From: Fibrobacterota bacterium
GTDB lineage: Bacteria > Fibrobacterota > Fibrobacteria > UBA5070
DNA length: 64,000 nt
Assembly (NCBI GenBank): GCA_016715065.1
Contig: JADKBN010000004.1
Location: forward strand, 1-64,000
Direction of reading: 5' to 3'
The notes under the pieces: model-generated
What the model was told of the DNA's origin: nothing
Databases searched by the model: none
What the model saw: the letters and a program-made list of their open reading frames with translations, nothing else
Part shown: positions 1-9,500 of the stretch, piece by piece
Layout of the letters: every line of letters starts with the position of its first letter
How positions within the stretch are numbered: the stretch's first letter is position 1
Position numbers and translations under genes: made by a program

Positions 1-671
1 GAACTCGTCGCGCAGGCGGTAGAGTTGAAGCGAGGCGGTAAGGGCGCCGCCGGTGGTCCCGCCGCCGGGGATGGGCTCCACGAAGCCGGGTTCCTCCATC
101 TTGCGACAAGGAAACTGACCCCTTGTTGATGGTCTCGCCCAGCGTGGCCTCGTACGGCTTACAATTGCGGGAGCGTGAAGGACTCACTTGGCTTGCAGAG
201 GTGAACCGGAAGGCTGGAGTAGGAGCTTTTGGAACGCACGCGATCCAGGGCCTCGTGCACGATCCGTTCGTGATCGAAGGCCACGCACTGCCAGCAAATG
301 AAGTGACCTCCAGATGGTCCATCCGGCGTGGCTCGAGCGCACCGCAGAACCAAGGAGCGTACCAGGCGGCAAAGCCGACCAACCACGCGGATCCCGCCCG
401 GTCAGAAAAAAACGCCGATTACTCCAGGTAAAGGGCTTTACCAAGAGCCCAGTCTTCTCCCACTTACCAACGCGCTCGGCCGCATCTTGAGCGTCTCGGT
501 CCGTGGCAGGGGTGGATGTACCCCCGGCAGGCAGCGGACCCGGAACGGCTCACTGGGCGCAGCGAGCCAGCACCACCTGGGCGTTTTCCACCAAGTCGCG
601 GCACCACGTCCACCGTGCAGATGCACGGGATCCGGCGGTTCAAGTGGTGGTGCTTTGATTCCAGTGGGCAT
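1..671 (-). CDS. nrtR: NrtR-type Nudix/winged-helix regulator of NAD metabolism (partial, frameshifted)
   Basis: Read on the minus strand through several frame changes this is an NrtR family protein. Near the N-terminus are TVDVV and DLVENAQVVLARCAQ, then a damaged Nudix stretch (LPGGYIHP-like, DAAER), then GLLVKPFTW and GRDPRGW, which fit the Nudix part. The C-terminal part reads DHERIVHEALDRVRSKSSYS, SFTLPQLQAVYEATLGE and LRKMEEPGFVEP, matching the winged helix of NrtR, and runs off the window edge. NrtR proteins bind ADP-ribose or NAD-related ligands through a catalytically degenerate Nudix fold and repress NAD genes. It lies divergent from the NAD operon. The start at 671 puts TVDVV about 18 residues in, as usual; an upstream ATG at 710 is possible. 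At least four indels break the frame, so ligand-site residues cannot be judged. Confidence 0.72.
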
Positions 672-726
672 CCGAACCAGAAGATACCTCTTTAAGGCTT
701 CGAAGCTCATCTTAAAGAAATAGATA

Positions 727-753
727 GTTGCGTAACGCAACAAAACGTTTTGT
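727..753. promoter_or_regulatory. Twin palindromes between nrtR and the NAD operon, probable NrtR operator
   Basis: Two adjacent palindromes lie in the divergent intergenic region: GTTGCGTAACGCAAC at 727-741 (symmetric apart from its centre) and ACAAAACGTTTTGT at 740-753 (perfect, 14 bases). They sit 40-65 bases upstream of the pncA start. A weak promoter could overlap them: TTGCGT at 728-733, then 17 bases, then TGTATC at 751-756. NrtR family regulators usually bind palindromes in front of NAD genes, so this is the best operator candidate. Binding is inferred from position and symmetry only. Confidence 0.5.
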
Positions 754-791
754 ATCTTCTGTTTATCAACCAACCACACAGGAGACGCCCC

Positions 792-1773
792 ATGGATCGC
801 GCCCATCTACTTGTGATCGACCCCAAAACGACTTCTGCCGGCCTGCCCACCGAACTGGTGCCCGCCGGATCCGATTGGCGCTGGCAGACTCCGCCCCCGC
901 CTGGCCGTGACGGGCGCCCACCAGGACATGTTGCGTCTGGCCACATGGGTGGATGAGCACCGCGAAAAGATCGACCGCGTCACGGTGACCATGGACCACC
1001 ACCACCGTCTAGACATCGCCCACCCGGCTTCTGCGCGATACCGAAGGCACGGCGTGGGGCCGTTCACGCTGGTGCTCGCCGCCGATGTGGCGGAGGGACG
1101 GATTCCGACGGCCAAGCCCCAGGACCGGGATCGCGCCCTGAAATACCTGCAAGATCTGGAGAAATCGGGGCGCCCACCCACATGGTCTGGCCGGTCCATT
1201 GCCAGATCGGCACCTGGGGTCAGGCGGTCCATGCCCGGCTCCAACAAGCATTGGATGCCCAGGCAGACCTCAGAGGGCGCGGGCGTGACACGGTGCTCAG
1301 AGGGCGAAAACCCTGGACCGAGCACTACAGCGCCATCCGCGCCAGAGATTCCGTTGGACACCGATCCGGCCACGGGTTGGAACTGGGAGCTGGTGCGGAA
1401 CCTGGAAAAAGGCAAAAATTGTCTACGTGGCCGGCGAGGCTGGTAGCCACTGCGTGCGCGCCACGGTGGAGCACCTGGTGGAAGCCGGATTGGACCTTCC
1501 GGAAAAGATCGTGCTCCTGGAGGACGCCATCAGCCCGGCTCACGGGTTTCGAGGCCGCCCAGACGGCCTTCTTTCCAGGCCATGGCCGACAAAGGCATGC
1601 GGATTCTGAAGCTGGAGCAGGCGGCGGGGTTGTTGGAATTGTATCGGCCCCCGTTCGTCCTGAGGAGCCCGGAGGGGCGTCTCGAAGGGCGGACGGGGAG
1701 CCTTGTGAAGCCGGATTACTGGCGATCAAACAGAACAGAGGAAATCCTCACATGTGTCACAACCCAGCATTGA
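792..1773 (+). CDS. pncA: Nicotinamidase (isochorismatase-like cysteine hydrolase), frameshifted
   Basis: Nicotinamidase converts nicotinamide to nicotinate, the entry step of the Preiss-Handler route. The start ATG at 792 follows AGGAG at 779-783. MDRAHLLVIDP opens the fold; one indel later the sequence fits a QNDFC-type motif with the catalytic Asp. HQDMLRLATWVDEHREKIDR and VTMDHHHRLDIAHP supply the metal-binding Asp and His residues. WTEHYSAI and then VYVAGEAGSHC, with the nucleophilic Cys, follow in other frames, and KIVLLEDAISPA and MADKGMRI close the domain. Frame changes occur near 835, 905, 1180, 1320, 1415 and 1550. The in-frame stop at 1773 lies beyond repeat copy R1, so the true stop may be close to 1655. 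It heads the NAD operon and feeds pncB. Confidence 0.72.
1651..1698. repeat. Dispersed inverted-repeat element, copy R1
   Basis: This copy has the arms CCGTTCGTCCTGAGGAGCCC and GGGGCGTCTCGAAGGGCGG around a short centre. The same arms recur in R2 (1777-1838), R3 (30361-30403), R4 (30461-30503) and R5 (33989-34071). It lies at or in the 3' end of pncA, so the reading frame across it is probably not real protein. Confidence 0.75.
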
Positions 1774-1934
1774 TCTCGCCTTCGAGACGCCCGCCGGCTT
1801 CGGCTCTGCTCAGCCAACGGGCTCCTCAGGACGAGCGGTTGTTTGACAGCCTGAGTGGCGCGATAGCTGGATCGACCCCTTTGTGTCCGGTCCAAATGAC
1901 TTCATTTCCATCTTCCAACCAGAGACCCCCTATC
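1774..1934. other. pncA-pncB spacer, no gene seen, holds repeat R2
   Basis: No coding sequence is recognisable here. The segment contains repeat copy R2 (1777-1838) and about 95 further bases before the pncB start. No clear promoter or terminator T-run was seen, so pncB may still be read from the operon promoter. Confidence 0.5.
1777..1838. repeat. Dispersed inverted-repeat element, copy R2 (opposite orientation to R1)
   Basis: The copy begins CGCCTTCGAGACGCCC and ends GGGCTCCTCAGGACGAGCGG, which is the reverse complement layout of R1 with a longer centre. R1 and R2 are about 80 bases apart and could also pair with each other in RNA. Confidence 0.75.
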
Positions 1935-3143
1935 ATGAACAACCCCATCGTCCGCAGTCTTTGGAGACGGACCTCTCAAGTTCTCGATGTGGCAGGCCCT
2001 GATGCGCACAGCCATCCGGGCGCCCAGGCCGAATACGGCTTCGTGTGCCGCAACGCCACCGTGTTTCCGCTGGCCGAGCTGAAAGACGAGGTGGAACGCG
2101 AGCTGGACCATCTCTGCACCCTGTCGTTCCTGCCGGAAGAACTGGAGTACCTCCGGACCTTGCGCTACGTGAAGTCGGATTTTGTTGACTTCTTGTCGGT
2201 GTTTCGGTTCCAGCGGCGGTTCATCACGGTGGAAACCGAAGGGCCGCATCTGCGCATCCGCGCCAAGGGGCCCATCGTGCACGTGATGGGTTTCGAGATC
2301 TTCGTGCTGTACATCGTCAACGAGCTCTACTTCCGACGGCTTGGCGAGCAAGATAAGGCGTTGGCGGTGGCGCGCGAACGGTTGGATGGGAAGGTGACCT
2401 ATCTGAAAGGGTTGGTGGAAACCGGGGAATTGGCCAAAGGCCATGCCTTCACGTTCTTCGACTTTGGTTTGCGCCGACGCTACAGCCGTGCTTGGCAAGA
2501 TGAAGTGGTCGCACGATTGGCCAAGGAATTCCCGGGCATCTTGGGAGGCACCTCGAACGTGCATCTGGCACGCACGCTGGGGCTCAAGCCGATTGGCACC
2601 ATGGCCCACGAATACCTCCAGGCCTACCAGGCCTTCGGGTTCCGCTTGCGCGATTTCCAGAAGGCCGCGCTGGAAGGCTGGGTCCAGGAATTCCGAGGCG
2701 ACCTGGGCACCGCGCTGACCGACGTTGTTGGCATGGATGCGTTTTTGGCTGATTTCGACCTGTATTTCGCCAAGCTCTTCGACGGATTGCGTCACGACTC
2801 GGGCGACCCCATCGAATGGGGCGAAAAGGCCTTGGCTCATTACACCAAGCTGCGCATCGACGCCCACGGCAAGCGCCTGGTGTTCTCGGACGGGTTGGAC
2901 CTGGCCCGCGCAGTGGAAATCCACAAGCATTTCCGCGACCGCACGCAAACCGCATTTGGCATTGGCACGAACCTCAGCAACGACACCTGCCACAAGGCCC
3001 TCAACGTGGTCATGAAGATCATGGCCTGCGAAGGACAGAATGTGGCGAAGTTGTCGGATTCGGCGGGCAAGACGTTGTGCGAAGACCAGACCTATCTGGC
3101 CTATCTGCGCCAGGTCTTCGGAATCCAGGAGGTGGCGAAATGA
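1935..3143 (+). CDS. pncB: Nicotinate phosphoribosyltransferase
   Basis: PncB makes nicotinate mononucleotide from nicotinate and PRPP, with ATP hydrolysis. The protein is full length (about 402 residues) and of the E. coli PncB type: HPGAQAEYGFVCRN, GTSNVHLAR, the PIGTMAHEYL segment with the reactive His, and RHDSGDPIEWGEKA in the C-terminal half, then FGIGTNLSND and KLSDSAGK. The start at 1935 gives MNNPIVRSL, the usual family beginning. Residues about 10-27 are garbled: inserting one base after each of three positions between 1960 and 2010 restores LLETDLYKFSMWQALM. The three losses cancel, so the frame is kept. It overlaps nadE by four bases (ATGA) and so is translationally coupled to it. 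Confidence 0.93.
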   Translation: MNNPIVRSLWRRTSQVLDVAGPDAHSHPGAQAEYGFVCRNATVFPLAELKDEVERELDHLCTLSFLPEELEYLRTLRYVKSDFVDFLSVFRFQRRFITVETEGPHLRIRAKGPIVHVMGFEIFVLYIVNELYFRRLGEQDKALAVARERLDGKVTYLKGLVETGELAKGHAFTFFDFGLRRRYSRAWQDEVVARLAKEFPGILGGTSNVHLARTLGLKPIGTMAHEYLQAYQAFGFRLRDFQKAALEGWVQEFRGDLGTALTDVVGMDAFLADFDLYFAKLFDGLRHDSGDPIEWGEKALAHYTKLRIDAHGKRLVFSDGLDLARAVEIHKHFRDRTQTAFGIGTNLSNDTCHKALNVVMKIMACEGQNVAKLSDSAGKTLCEDQTYLAYLRQVFGIQEVAK

Positions 3144-4845
3144 TCCGCATCCATGTCGCGCAAATCAATCCCACCATCGGGGATCTGGAAGGAAACCTCG
3201 CGAGGATCCTGGAGGAAGGCGCCAAGGCCCACGCCCATGGAGCGGATCTGGCTGTGTTCCCGGAACTCTGTCTGACCGGCTACTACCCCGGCGATCTGCT
3301 GGACGAGCCCGTGTTCCTGTCGCGCACCGCGGGGGCTCTGGATCGGTTGCGCCAGGCCACGCTCCAAGCCCCGGGGATGCACTGGGTGGTCGGAGCGCCC
3401 ACGCCACGCGTGGGTGCGGGCAAGCGCCTGGAAAATACCTTGCTGGTGATGTGCGACGGCGAAATCCGTCTGCGCTACGCCAAGCAGCTTCTGCCCACCT
3501 ACGGGATCTTCGACGAGCGACGGCACTTCGAACCCGGGCCCGACGTGGCGCGGATCCTGCGGGTGAAGGGCGTGCGCGTGTGGGGTTTTTGCTGTGCGAA
3601 GACGCCTGGAACGACACGAACGAAGCCTACGCGATCAATCCTTGGGAGCGGCTGGCCGAGGCATCGCCGGATCTTGTCATCGGAATCAACGCGAGCCCTT
3701 CGCACCTGGGCAAGCGCGCCTTGCGCCATGCCCTGTTTTCCGAAAGCTGCCACCGCCACGGGCTGCCCATGCTGTACGTGAACCAGGTGGGCGGACACGA
3801 CCAGGTGGTGTACGACGGCGGATCGTTCGCGGTGGAGCCCCGGTCGGGCGTGGTGGCCGAATGGGCCTTGTTCCAGGAGGATTCCGCCCAAGTCGAATTC
3901 GATAATGGACGATTTTTGGCCAACGGCGGCAGGCCCCTTCCGGTGCCCGATCTCGCGCCGCTGGCCGACGCCGAATTCCAGCGACGCCAGATCATCCTGG
4001 GCCTTCGCGACTACGCTCTCCGTTGCGGTTTCACCAAGGTGGTGGTGGGAAGCTCGGGCGGCATCGATAGCGCGCTCACCATGGCCCTGGCGGTGGAAGC
4101 CTTGGGTGCGGAAAACGTGGAAGGCGTCACCATGCCCTCGCGCTGGTCCAGCGAAGGAAGCGTTTCGGATTCGGTGGTTCTGTGCCAAAATCTGGGCATC
4201 AAGCTGCACACGCACCCCATCAAGGAATTGGTGGATCTGGCCTGCGCCGGATTCCAGGACGCATTTGGACAGGAATTGGTCGGAATCGCCCGCGAGAACG
4301 TGCAGGCGCGTCTTCGCGGCACCATCTTGATGGAACACTCCAACAGCTTCGGGCATCTGCTGTTGACCACCGGCAACAAGAGCGAGATCTCGGTGGGCTA
4401 TTGCACCCTCTACGGCGACACCAACGGAGGACTTGGTTTGATTGGGGACCTCTACAAGATGGAAGTCTTCGCGTTGTCGCGCCACATCAACACCACCGCT
4501 GGTCGCGAGATCATTCCTGCTACCATCATCGACAAGGAGCCCTCGGCGGAGTTGGCGCCGGGACAACGCGACCAGGACAGCCTGCCACCCTATCCCGTTC
4601 TGGACGCCATTCTCAAGGATTTGATCGAAGGCACGATGCTCTCGGCCACTGACCGCCAAGCGGTGGACGGGGTGCTCATGGTCCTGAGCGGAGCGCCGGA
4701 AGGGATGGCCACCATCGCGCGGGTCAAGAAATTGTTGGCCCGCACCGAATACAAACGCCGCCAAGCACCGCCCATTTTGCGGTTGCGGCCGCGAGCGTTC
4801 GGGTCGGGTCGGCAGATGCCCATCGCGGCGAAGGTGGAATTCTGA
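3140..4845 (+). CDS. nadE: Glutamine-hydrolysing NAD+ synthetase (one frameshift)
   Basis: NadE amidates nicotinate adenine dinucleotide to NAD+, taking ammonia from glutamine. The N-terminal nitrilase-like glutaminase shows the Glu of FPELCLTGYYPGD, the Lys of RYAKQLLPTYG and the Cys of LLCEDAWN. The synthetase domain carries the P-loop SSGGIDSALTMALAVEALG near residue 305, then TTGNKSEISVGYCTLYGD and IDKEPSAELAPGQRDQDSLP. The length, about 568 residues, is normal for the two-domain form. The frame breaks at 3582-3585, where a run of four G should be five: adding one G restores VWGFLLCEDAW. It starts inside the pncB stop (ATGA) and its own stop overlaps the next start by one base. Confidence 0.93.
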
Positions 4846-5864
4846 TGGACGACGCGAAGCCGAAAACAGCGGTGGTCATCGGGCGGTTCCAGCCCTTCCA
4901 CAACGGACATGCGGGACTGCTTGAGAGGGCTTTCAAAGCGGCCGAACAGGTGGTGCTGGTGCTGGGCTCGGCCTTCTCCGCACGCTCGCCGCGCAACCCC
5001 TTTCCGGCCTCGGAACGCGAGGCGATGATCCGCTCGTGCCTGCCGGAAGACAGGAATCGTCGATTGGTGGTGGTGCCGCAGCGCGACGTCTGGGGCGCGC
5101 GGCGTTGGGCGGGCGAGGTCCGCGCCAAGGTGGAAGACGTGGCGCCGGGCGAGGTGGCCTTGGTGGGATTCCACAAGGACGCGTCCAGCTACTATCTGGA
5201 CCTGTTCCCGGGCTGGACCTTGGTGGAGGCGGGGCGCCAGGGACATTGGGACGCCACGCCGGTTCGTGATCGGATTTTGTCGCATACGCCATGGGACGAG
5301 GTTCGCGAATCGTTGGTTCCCGATGTTCCCTTGCCGGTGCTGGCCTGGCTGGAAACATGGTCCCGCGAGCCGCATCGCGCGGAACTTGCCGAAGACGCCG
5401 ACGTGATCCGCAACTACTCCACGCGCTGGGGCAAAGGACCGTTTTTGACGGTGGACTCCCTGGTGCGGTGCGCGGGGAAGATCTTGTTGATCACGCGTGG
5501 CAAGCGTCCGGGCCAAGGGTTGTGGGCCTTGCCCGGAGGCTTCCTGGAATCGCAGGAATCCATGTTGGACGGTGCCCGTCGCGAATTGCTGGAGGAGACG
5601 GGATTGGACCTGGCAGGACGCGATCCGGTCGACCAGAAGTACTTCGATCATCCAGGGCGCAGCTTGCGCGCGCGGATCGTCACGCAGGTGTTCCGGTTCG
5701 AGCTGGCCCTGGAGGAACCTCCGGAGGTGGCCGGACAGGACGACGCGGGGATCGCCCGCTGGATGACGGTGGACGAAATCCGTCAAACCGAGGACAGGTT
5801 CTTCGAGGATCACTTCCACCTTCTGGACACCATGTTGGGCGGCGTGGCCTTGGAGGGAACATGA
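4845..5864 (+). CDS. nadM: Bifunctional NMN adenylyltransferase / Nudix hydrolase (NadM-Nudix type)
   Basis: This 339-residue fusion is intact. Residues about 8-180 are an NMN adenylyltransferase of the NadM family with GRFQPFHNGHAGLLERA (the HxGH nucleotide-binding motif) and GHWDATPVRDRIL. Residues about 210-330 are a Nudix hydrolase with a complete Nudix box starting GGFLESQESMLDGARRELLE and continuing ETGL. Related fusions, such as Synechocystis slr0787, combine NAD+ or NaAD+ formation with ADP-ribose pyrophosphatase activity. Here it would adenylylate the mononucleotide made by PncB and may recycle ADP-ribose, which is the effector class of NrtR proteins. It overlaps nadE by one base and pnuC by four. 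The mix of substrates it uses cannot be told from sequence. Confidence 0.9.
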   Translation: MDDAKPKTAVVIGRFQPFHNGHAGLLERAFKAAEQVVLVLGSAFSARSPRNPFPASEREAMIRSCLPEDRNRRLVVVPQRDVWGARRWAGEVRAKVEDVAPGEVALVGFHKDASSYYLDLFPGWTLVEAGRQGHWDATPVRDRILSHTPWDEVRESLVPDVPLPVLAWLETWSREPHRAELAEDADVIRNYSTRWGKGPFLTVDSLVRCAGKILLITRGKRPGQGLWALPGGFLESQESMLDGARRELLEETGLDLAGRDPVDQKYFDHPGRSLRARIVTQVFRFELALEEPPEVAGQDDAGIARWMTVDEIRQTEDRFFEDHFHLLDTMLGGVALEGT

Positions 5865-6459
5865 TGTTTGAGCTGTTGGCGTCCACGGTGACCACCGTAT
5901 GGGGGATGCCAGTGTCCTGGGGCGATCTCGTTGGATTCGTGACGGGGCTCTTGTGCGTCTATCTGACGGTGCGCGGGAGCATCTGGAACTTTCCAACAGG
6001 AATTGCCAACTCCCTGGTGCTTGGATTGGTGTTCTTCCACCAGCGCCTGTTTTCCGATGCGAGTCTGCAGGTGGTGTTCATCGTGCTTTCCATCCAAGGT
6101 TGGTGGTTGTGGGCGCGCCGCGGCGCCTCGGAGGATCTACGGGTGACCCGTTCCAACGGCGGCGAATGGGGCTTGTCGTGCTCACGGGAGCGGTGTGGTT
6201 CGTGCTGTGGAAGCTGATGGTTCTCGTCAAGGGAGCGGCCCCTCCCCTCGATGCCCTGGTCACCTGCATGAGCCTGTCGGCGCAGTGGCTTCTCAACCGC
6301 AAAAAGCTGGACTCCTGGTACTGGTGGATCGCGGTGGATCTGGTGTCGGTGCCTCTGTATTGGAGCCGGGGGCTCTACCTGATCTCGCTTCTGTACCTGG
6401 TGTTCCTGGCGCTGTGCGTGTCGGGATTTGTCGCGTGGCGAAGGAAGCTCGTGGCGTAG
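5861..6459 (+). CDS. pnuC: PnuC-type nicotinamide riboside transporter (one frameshift)
   Basis: PnuC transporters carry nicotinamide riboside through the inner membrane by facilitated diffusion, driven by its phosphorylation inside the cell. About 199 residues with roughly seven hydrophobic segments are seen: DLVGFVTGLLCVYLTVRGSI and WNFPTGIANSLVLGLVFF are typical of the family, as are LQVVFIVLSIQGWWLWARRG and the late SWYWWIAVDLVSVPLYWSRG. The frame breaks at 6168-6171, where a run of four G should be five, giving GEWGLVVLTGAVWFVLWK. It overlaps the previous stop (ATGA) and is followed with no gap by nadR, whose kinase domain would trap imported riboside. Confidence 0.9.
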
Positions 6460-7583
6460 ATGGCCAGGACATCGAAGTTCGAGCACGGATTGGTGGTGGG
6501 GAAGTTCTACCCGCCGCACCGAGGCCATGTGCATCTGGTGGAATCGGCGTTGGCCGGATGCCATCGAGTGACCGTGCAGGTCCTGTATTCCTCCGTGGAG
6601 TCGCTACCCGGAGTGACACGGGCCAAATGGCTCGCCGATTGTTTCCCCCCCGGCGGCCGGCTTGCGGGTCCTCGCCGGATTGGACGATGTCCCCATCGAT
6701 TACGAGTCCAGCGCGATCTGGGATGCGCACGAGAAGATCATGGTGGATTTGATTGGTGTGGCGGATGCCATCGATCCCTGGCCTCAGGTGGACGCCGTGT
6801 TCAGTTCGGAATCGTACGGACAGGAAATGGCAAGGCGCTTCGGCGCGACCGCCGTGGGTGTGGATCCAAAACGGTCCACCTACCCCGTTTCCGGTACCGC
6901 GGCGAGGTCGGACCTGTTCGCGCATTGGCATTTCCTGCCACCACCGGTGCGCGCGGGACTTTGCCGGCGGGTGGTGGTGGTGGGCGCCGAAAGCTCCGGC
7001 ACCACGACGCTTTCGGTGGACCTGCACAAGGCGCTGGTGTCGCGCGGTGGACCTTGGGATCGCACGCGTTGGGTAGCCGAATACGGCCGGCAGTACAGCG
7101 CCGACCTCCAAGCGCGCCAGCGCGCGCAAAATCTGTCGCATCTTCCGTCCGACTCCCCTGGAACGAACTGGACTTCCGCGAGATCTGCCGGGTGCAGCTG
7201 AAATGGAAGAAGAGGCGAGCGCGAGAGGGCTCACCCGTGCTGGTGTGCGACACCGATGAGCGGCCACCTGCCTTTGGCAGGAGCGCTGGTGGCTCCACCA
7301 GCCCGTGGGTGCGCGGACTTCGCCGCCGCCCTGCCTCCGCGAGCCTGTACCTGTTGACTTCCCCACGAAGCCGTGGCCTTCGAGGACGACGGCTTGCGCG
7401 ACCAGCCCCAGCTTCGCCCCGACACGACACGACGCTTCCCGGAAGTCCTCGCCCAGGGCGCGTGCCGTGGTTCGAGCTTGTCGGATCGCCAGTCCAGCGC
7501 CTGCAACAGGCACTGGACATCGTGGACCAGGACCGCGAGACGGCCTTCCGATTCGCCGATCCGTTGGGCTGGAGGCTCGCTGA
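6460..7583 (+). CDS. nadR: NadR-like NMN adenylyltransferase / ribosylnicotinamide kinase, frameshifted
   Basis: NadR phosphorylates nicotinamide riboside and adenylylates NMN. The N-terminal domain has GLVVGKFYPPHRGHVHLVES and, further on, YPVSGTAARSDLFAHW, equivalent to the SxTxxR signature. The kinase domain has the P-loop VVVGAESSGTTTLSVDLHKA, where Thr replaces the usual Walker A Lys, a change also seen in actinobacterial relatives. Then come EYGRQY, WNELDFREICRVQ, the Walker B-like LVCDTDE and, after another shift, VAFEDDGLRD. There is no DNA-binding domain, so unlike enterobacterial NadR it should be purely enzymatic. Breaks lie near 6655, 7155, 7265 and 7370. The end is uncertain; TGA at 7581-7583, convergent with the next gene, is my choice. 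Confidence 0.8.
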
Positions 7584-7586
7584 AGG

Positions 7587-9087
7587 TCACATTCCCAGTC
7601 CGGTACCCGGGATTTTGCCGATGCGCGTATTGGGAGGGAGAGAGCGGGTCGCGGCCGATGGAATCCATCCTGCTCACGTGTCTGGAGAGCATCAGCAAGT
7701 CGTCGGCGTAACGGCGCCGGAATTCTTCCGCTGCGCCAGAGCGATTGCCTTGCGTGAGATGTCGATGGTGGTTTTGATGTCGCCAAGTTGGATCGGGAAC
7801 AAGCCGAGGTCGGCATCGAACGTGAGTGCTGGTTGGAGCAGGAAATCCCGGAGGGTTGTTCTCAGGGCAGTTTTCGACGTTGGTGCCAACTGGTTCAACG
7901 TGGTACGAATTGGTCCACGGCAGGCTTGGATGCCGCGTCCCACCAGGATTGCCGGAAAGCGTCTCGCACCCCGCGGTGGTGATGCCGCGCTCCCACATGT
8001 CTTTGCACTGGCCCACGGCTTTTCCCTGGAGCAGGGCTTCGTGCGTCGCCCCTCTTTTTCGTGATGGAAAGCTCTTTTCGGGGAAGGCTTGTCCGAACCG
8101 GACACCAGCCACCCCAGCAGGAAGAAGGCGGTGATGGAGACGGGAAACAGCAAGGGCGGTTCTGGGTTGGCTGCGGACCAGATAGAATGATCCGGCGGCT
8201 AGGATCGCAGCGATGATGAATCCGGGGATATTGGACAGAATCCGTCCGCCAAGCACGACGCCGAAGATCATGGCAGGAATGCAGGCCACCACGGAAACGC
8301 CGATGACGAACCCGATGTTGCCCCAGATGTTCTCGGTCATGGAATTGCGATAGGCGTCAATGTTCCCGCCGCTTGGCTGGCCGGATCCGGAGGAGGCGAC
8401 CGCTGCCGCCGATGCGCACCGGCGTGGAAGTTCCGGTTCGGTAGCTGTTGCCGGAGGGTGAAGACCATCCGGGCGTGCGATTGGGGGTGAACGAATCCGC
8501 GGGGGGCTCGGGAGGCGTGATCTCTCGTGGCGGCGGTGGCGGCGGCGGTGGCGCCTGCTGGATCGGAGGGGTTGGATTGGTGCCGGGATACGGAGCCCGA
8601 GGCGGCGGTGGAGGGGCGATGGGCGCGGCCGGCGCGAGGGGTGCCGAGATCGGGGCAGGAGGGATCGGGAGAGGGGGTGTGTACCGGAACGGCGGAAGGC
8701 GCGTGCCGGGGCAGCTCGGAGGGCTCGCTGCGGGTGCTGGAGCTGGCGAGGACGCGGTGCTGCCGGAGGAGGCAGGGTAAAGTGCGGCTGGTACGGTACC
8801 CGGTAGGTGGGGGGATCGCCGGTGGTGCCGGCGGCAGTGGCGGAAGGCGCGCTTTGGCGCGGTGCAGCCGGTGCGGTGCCCGGGTAGCTGGGATACGAGC
8901 AGCCGGCGGTGGGAGCGATGCTGGCCGGGGCGGGAGGTGGAGGTGGCGCACTTTGGGCAGTGCCTGAGCGGAGGGTAGTTCCCAGGAAAAGCGGAGAGCC
9001 GCCAGGATAGCTGCTGGAGCCGCCGCCGGAGGTTGTTGGCGCCTGGATAAGGGCGCCGGGATCGTTCGGACGATTTTCGGAAGTCAT
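7587..9087 (-). CDS. Proline-rich membrane protein of unknown function, frameshifted
   Basis: The start at 9087 gives MTSENRPNDPGALIQAPTTS. A long low-complexity part rich in Gly, Ser and Pro follows, including runs such as APPPPPPPPRE that become clear only after a frame change near 8770. Membrane segments follow: IGFVIGVSVVACIPAMIFGV, NIPGFIIAAILAAGSFYLV and FPVSITAFFLLGWLVSG. The C-terminal part has no motif I recognise. Pro-rich tails next to a few helices occur in DUF4190-like and RDD-like proteins, but I cannot assign a family. Breaks lie near 8770, 8350, 8150 and 7700, so the C-terminus is unsure; a stop at 7587-7589 would make it just convergent with nadR. It sits 38 bases after the small membrane gene upstream. 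Confidence 0.5.
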
Positions 9088-9125
9088 GGGCTGTGTTCCT
9101 GGGATGGAAAAAGCGACTGAGTGGC

Positions 9126-9301
9126 TCAGTAGTACCGGGGGCGATCTGCCGGATCGATATACCCTACGATGCACATGCCGGTGCAGATCAGCAAAGTGAC
9201 AGGATACGACAAGATCCGGACAAAGGGAACGTGCAGGACGCGGGCGATGGAGCAGGGCCACCAGCACGAAACCAGGACTGGGGATAGATGCCGGAACAGC
9301 A
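9126..9301 (-). CDS. Small hydrophobic protein, unknown
   Basis: A 58-residue product starts at ATG 9301 (a TTG at 9326 would extend it to 66). It has hydrophobic stretches around LSPVLVSCWWPC and FVRILSYPVTLLICTGMCIVG and ends IDPADRPRYY. The same strand and a 38-base gap to the proline-rich membrane gene suggest a two-gene unit. I do not recognise a family, and an indel around 9255 is possible because a second frame reads LVALLHRPR. Confidence 0.4.
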
Positions 9302-9500
9302 TGCGGAAGAAAAATCTCTTAGGCAATCGGAACCTCGAGGTGCGCGCTTCAAAGCCTCAAGGACCTCGATGGAGGGGGGTGGATCTTACCAGACAAAGGG
9401 ACTACCGCTGGAAGGGACCGTCAACCGATCCCCTTTCCAGGAAACACAGATCAGCCTTCCCAGAGCTCACATCTAGGCTTGGCGCGGAGGCACGGCGAAA

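Noticed and set aside
123..431. Plus-strand open frame of 102 codons at the left end
   Set aside because: The minus strand here reads as the winged-helix end of NrtR in several frames.
1902..2993. Minus-strand open frame opposite pncB
   Set aside because: The plus strand encodes a full PncB protein; the antisense product has no family features.
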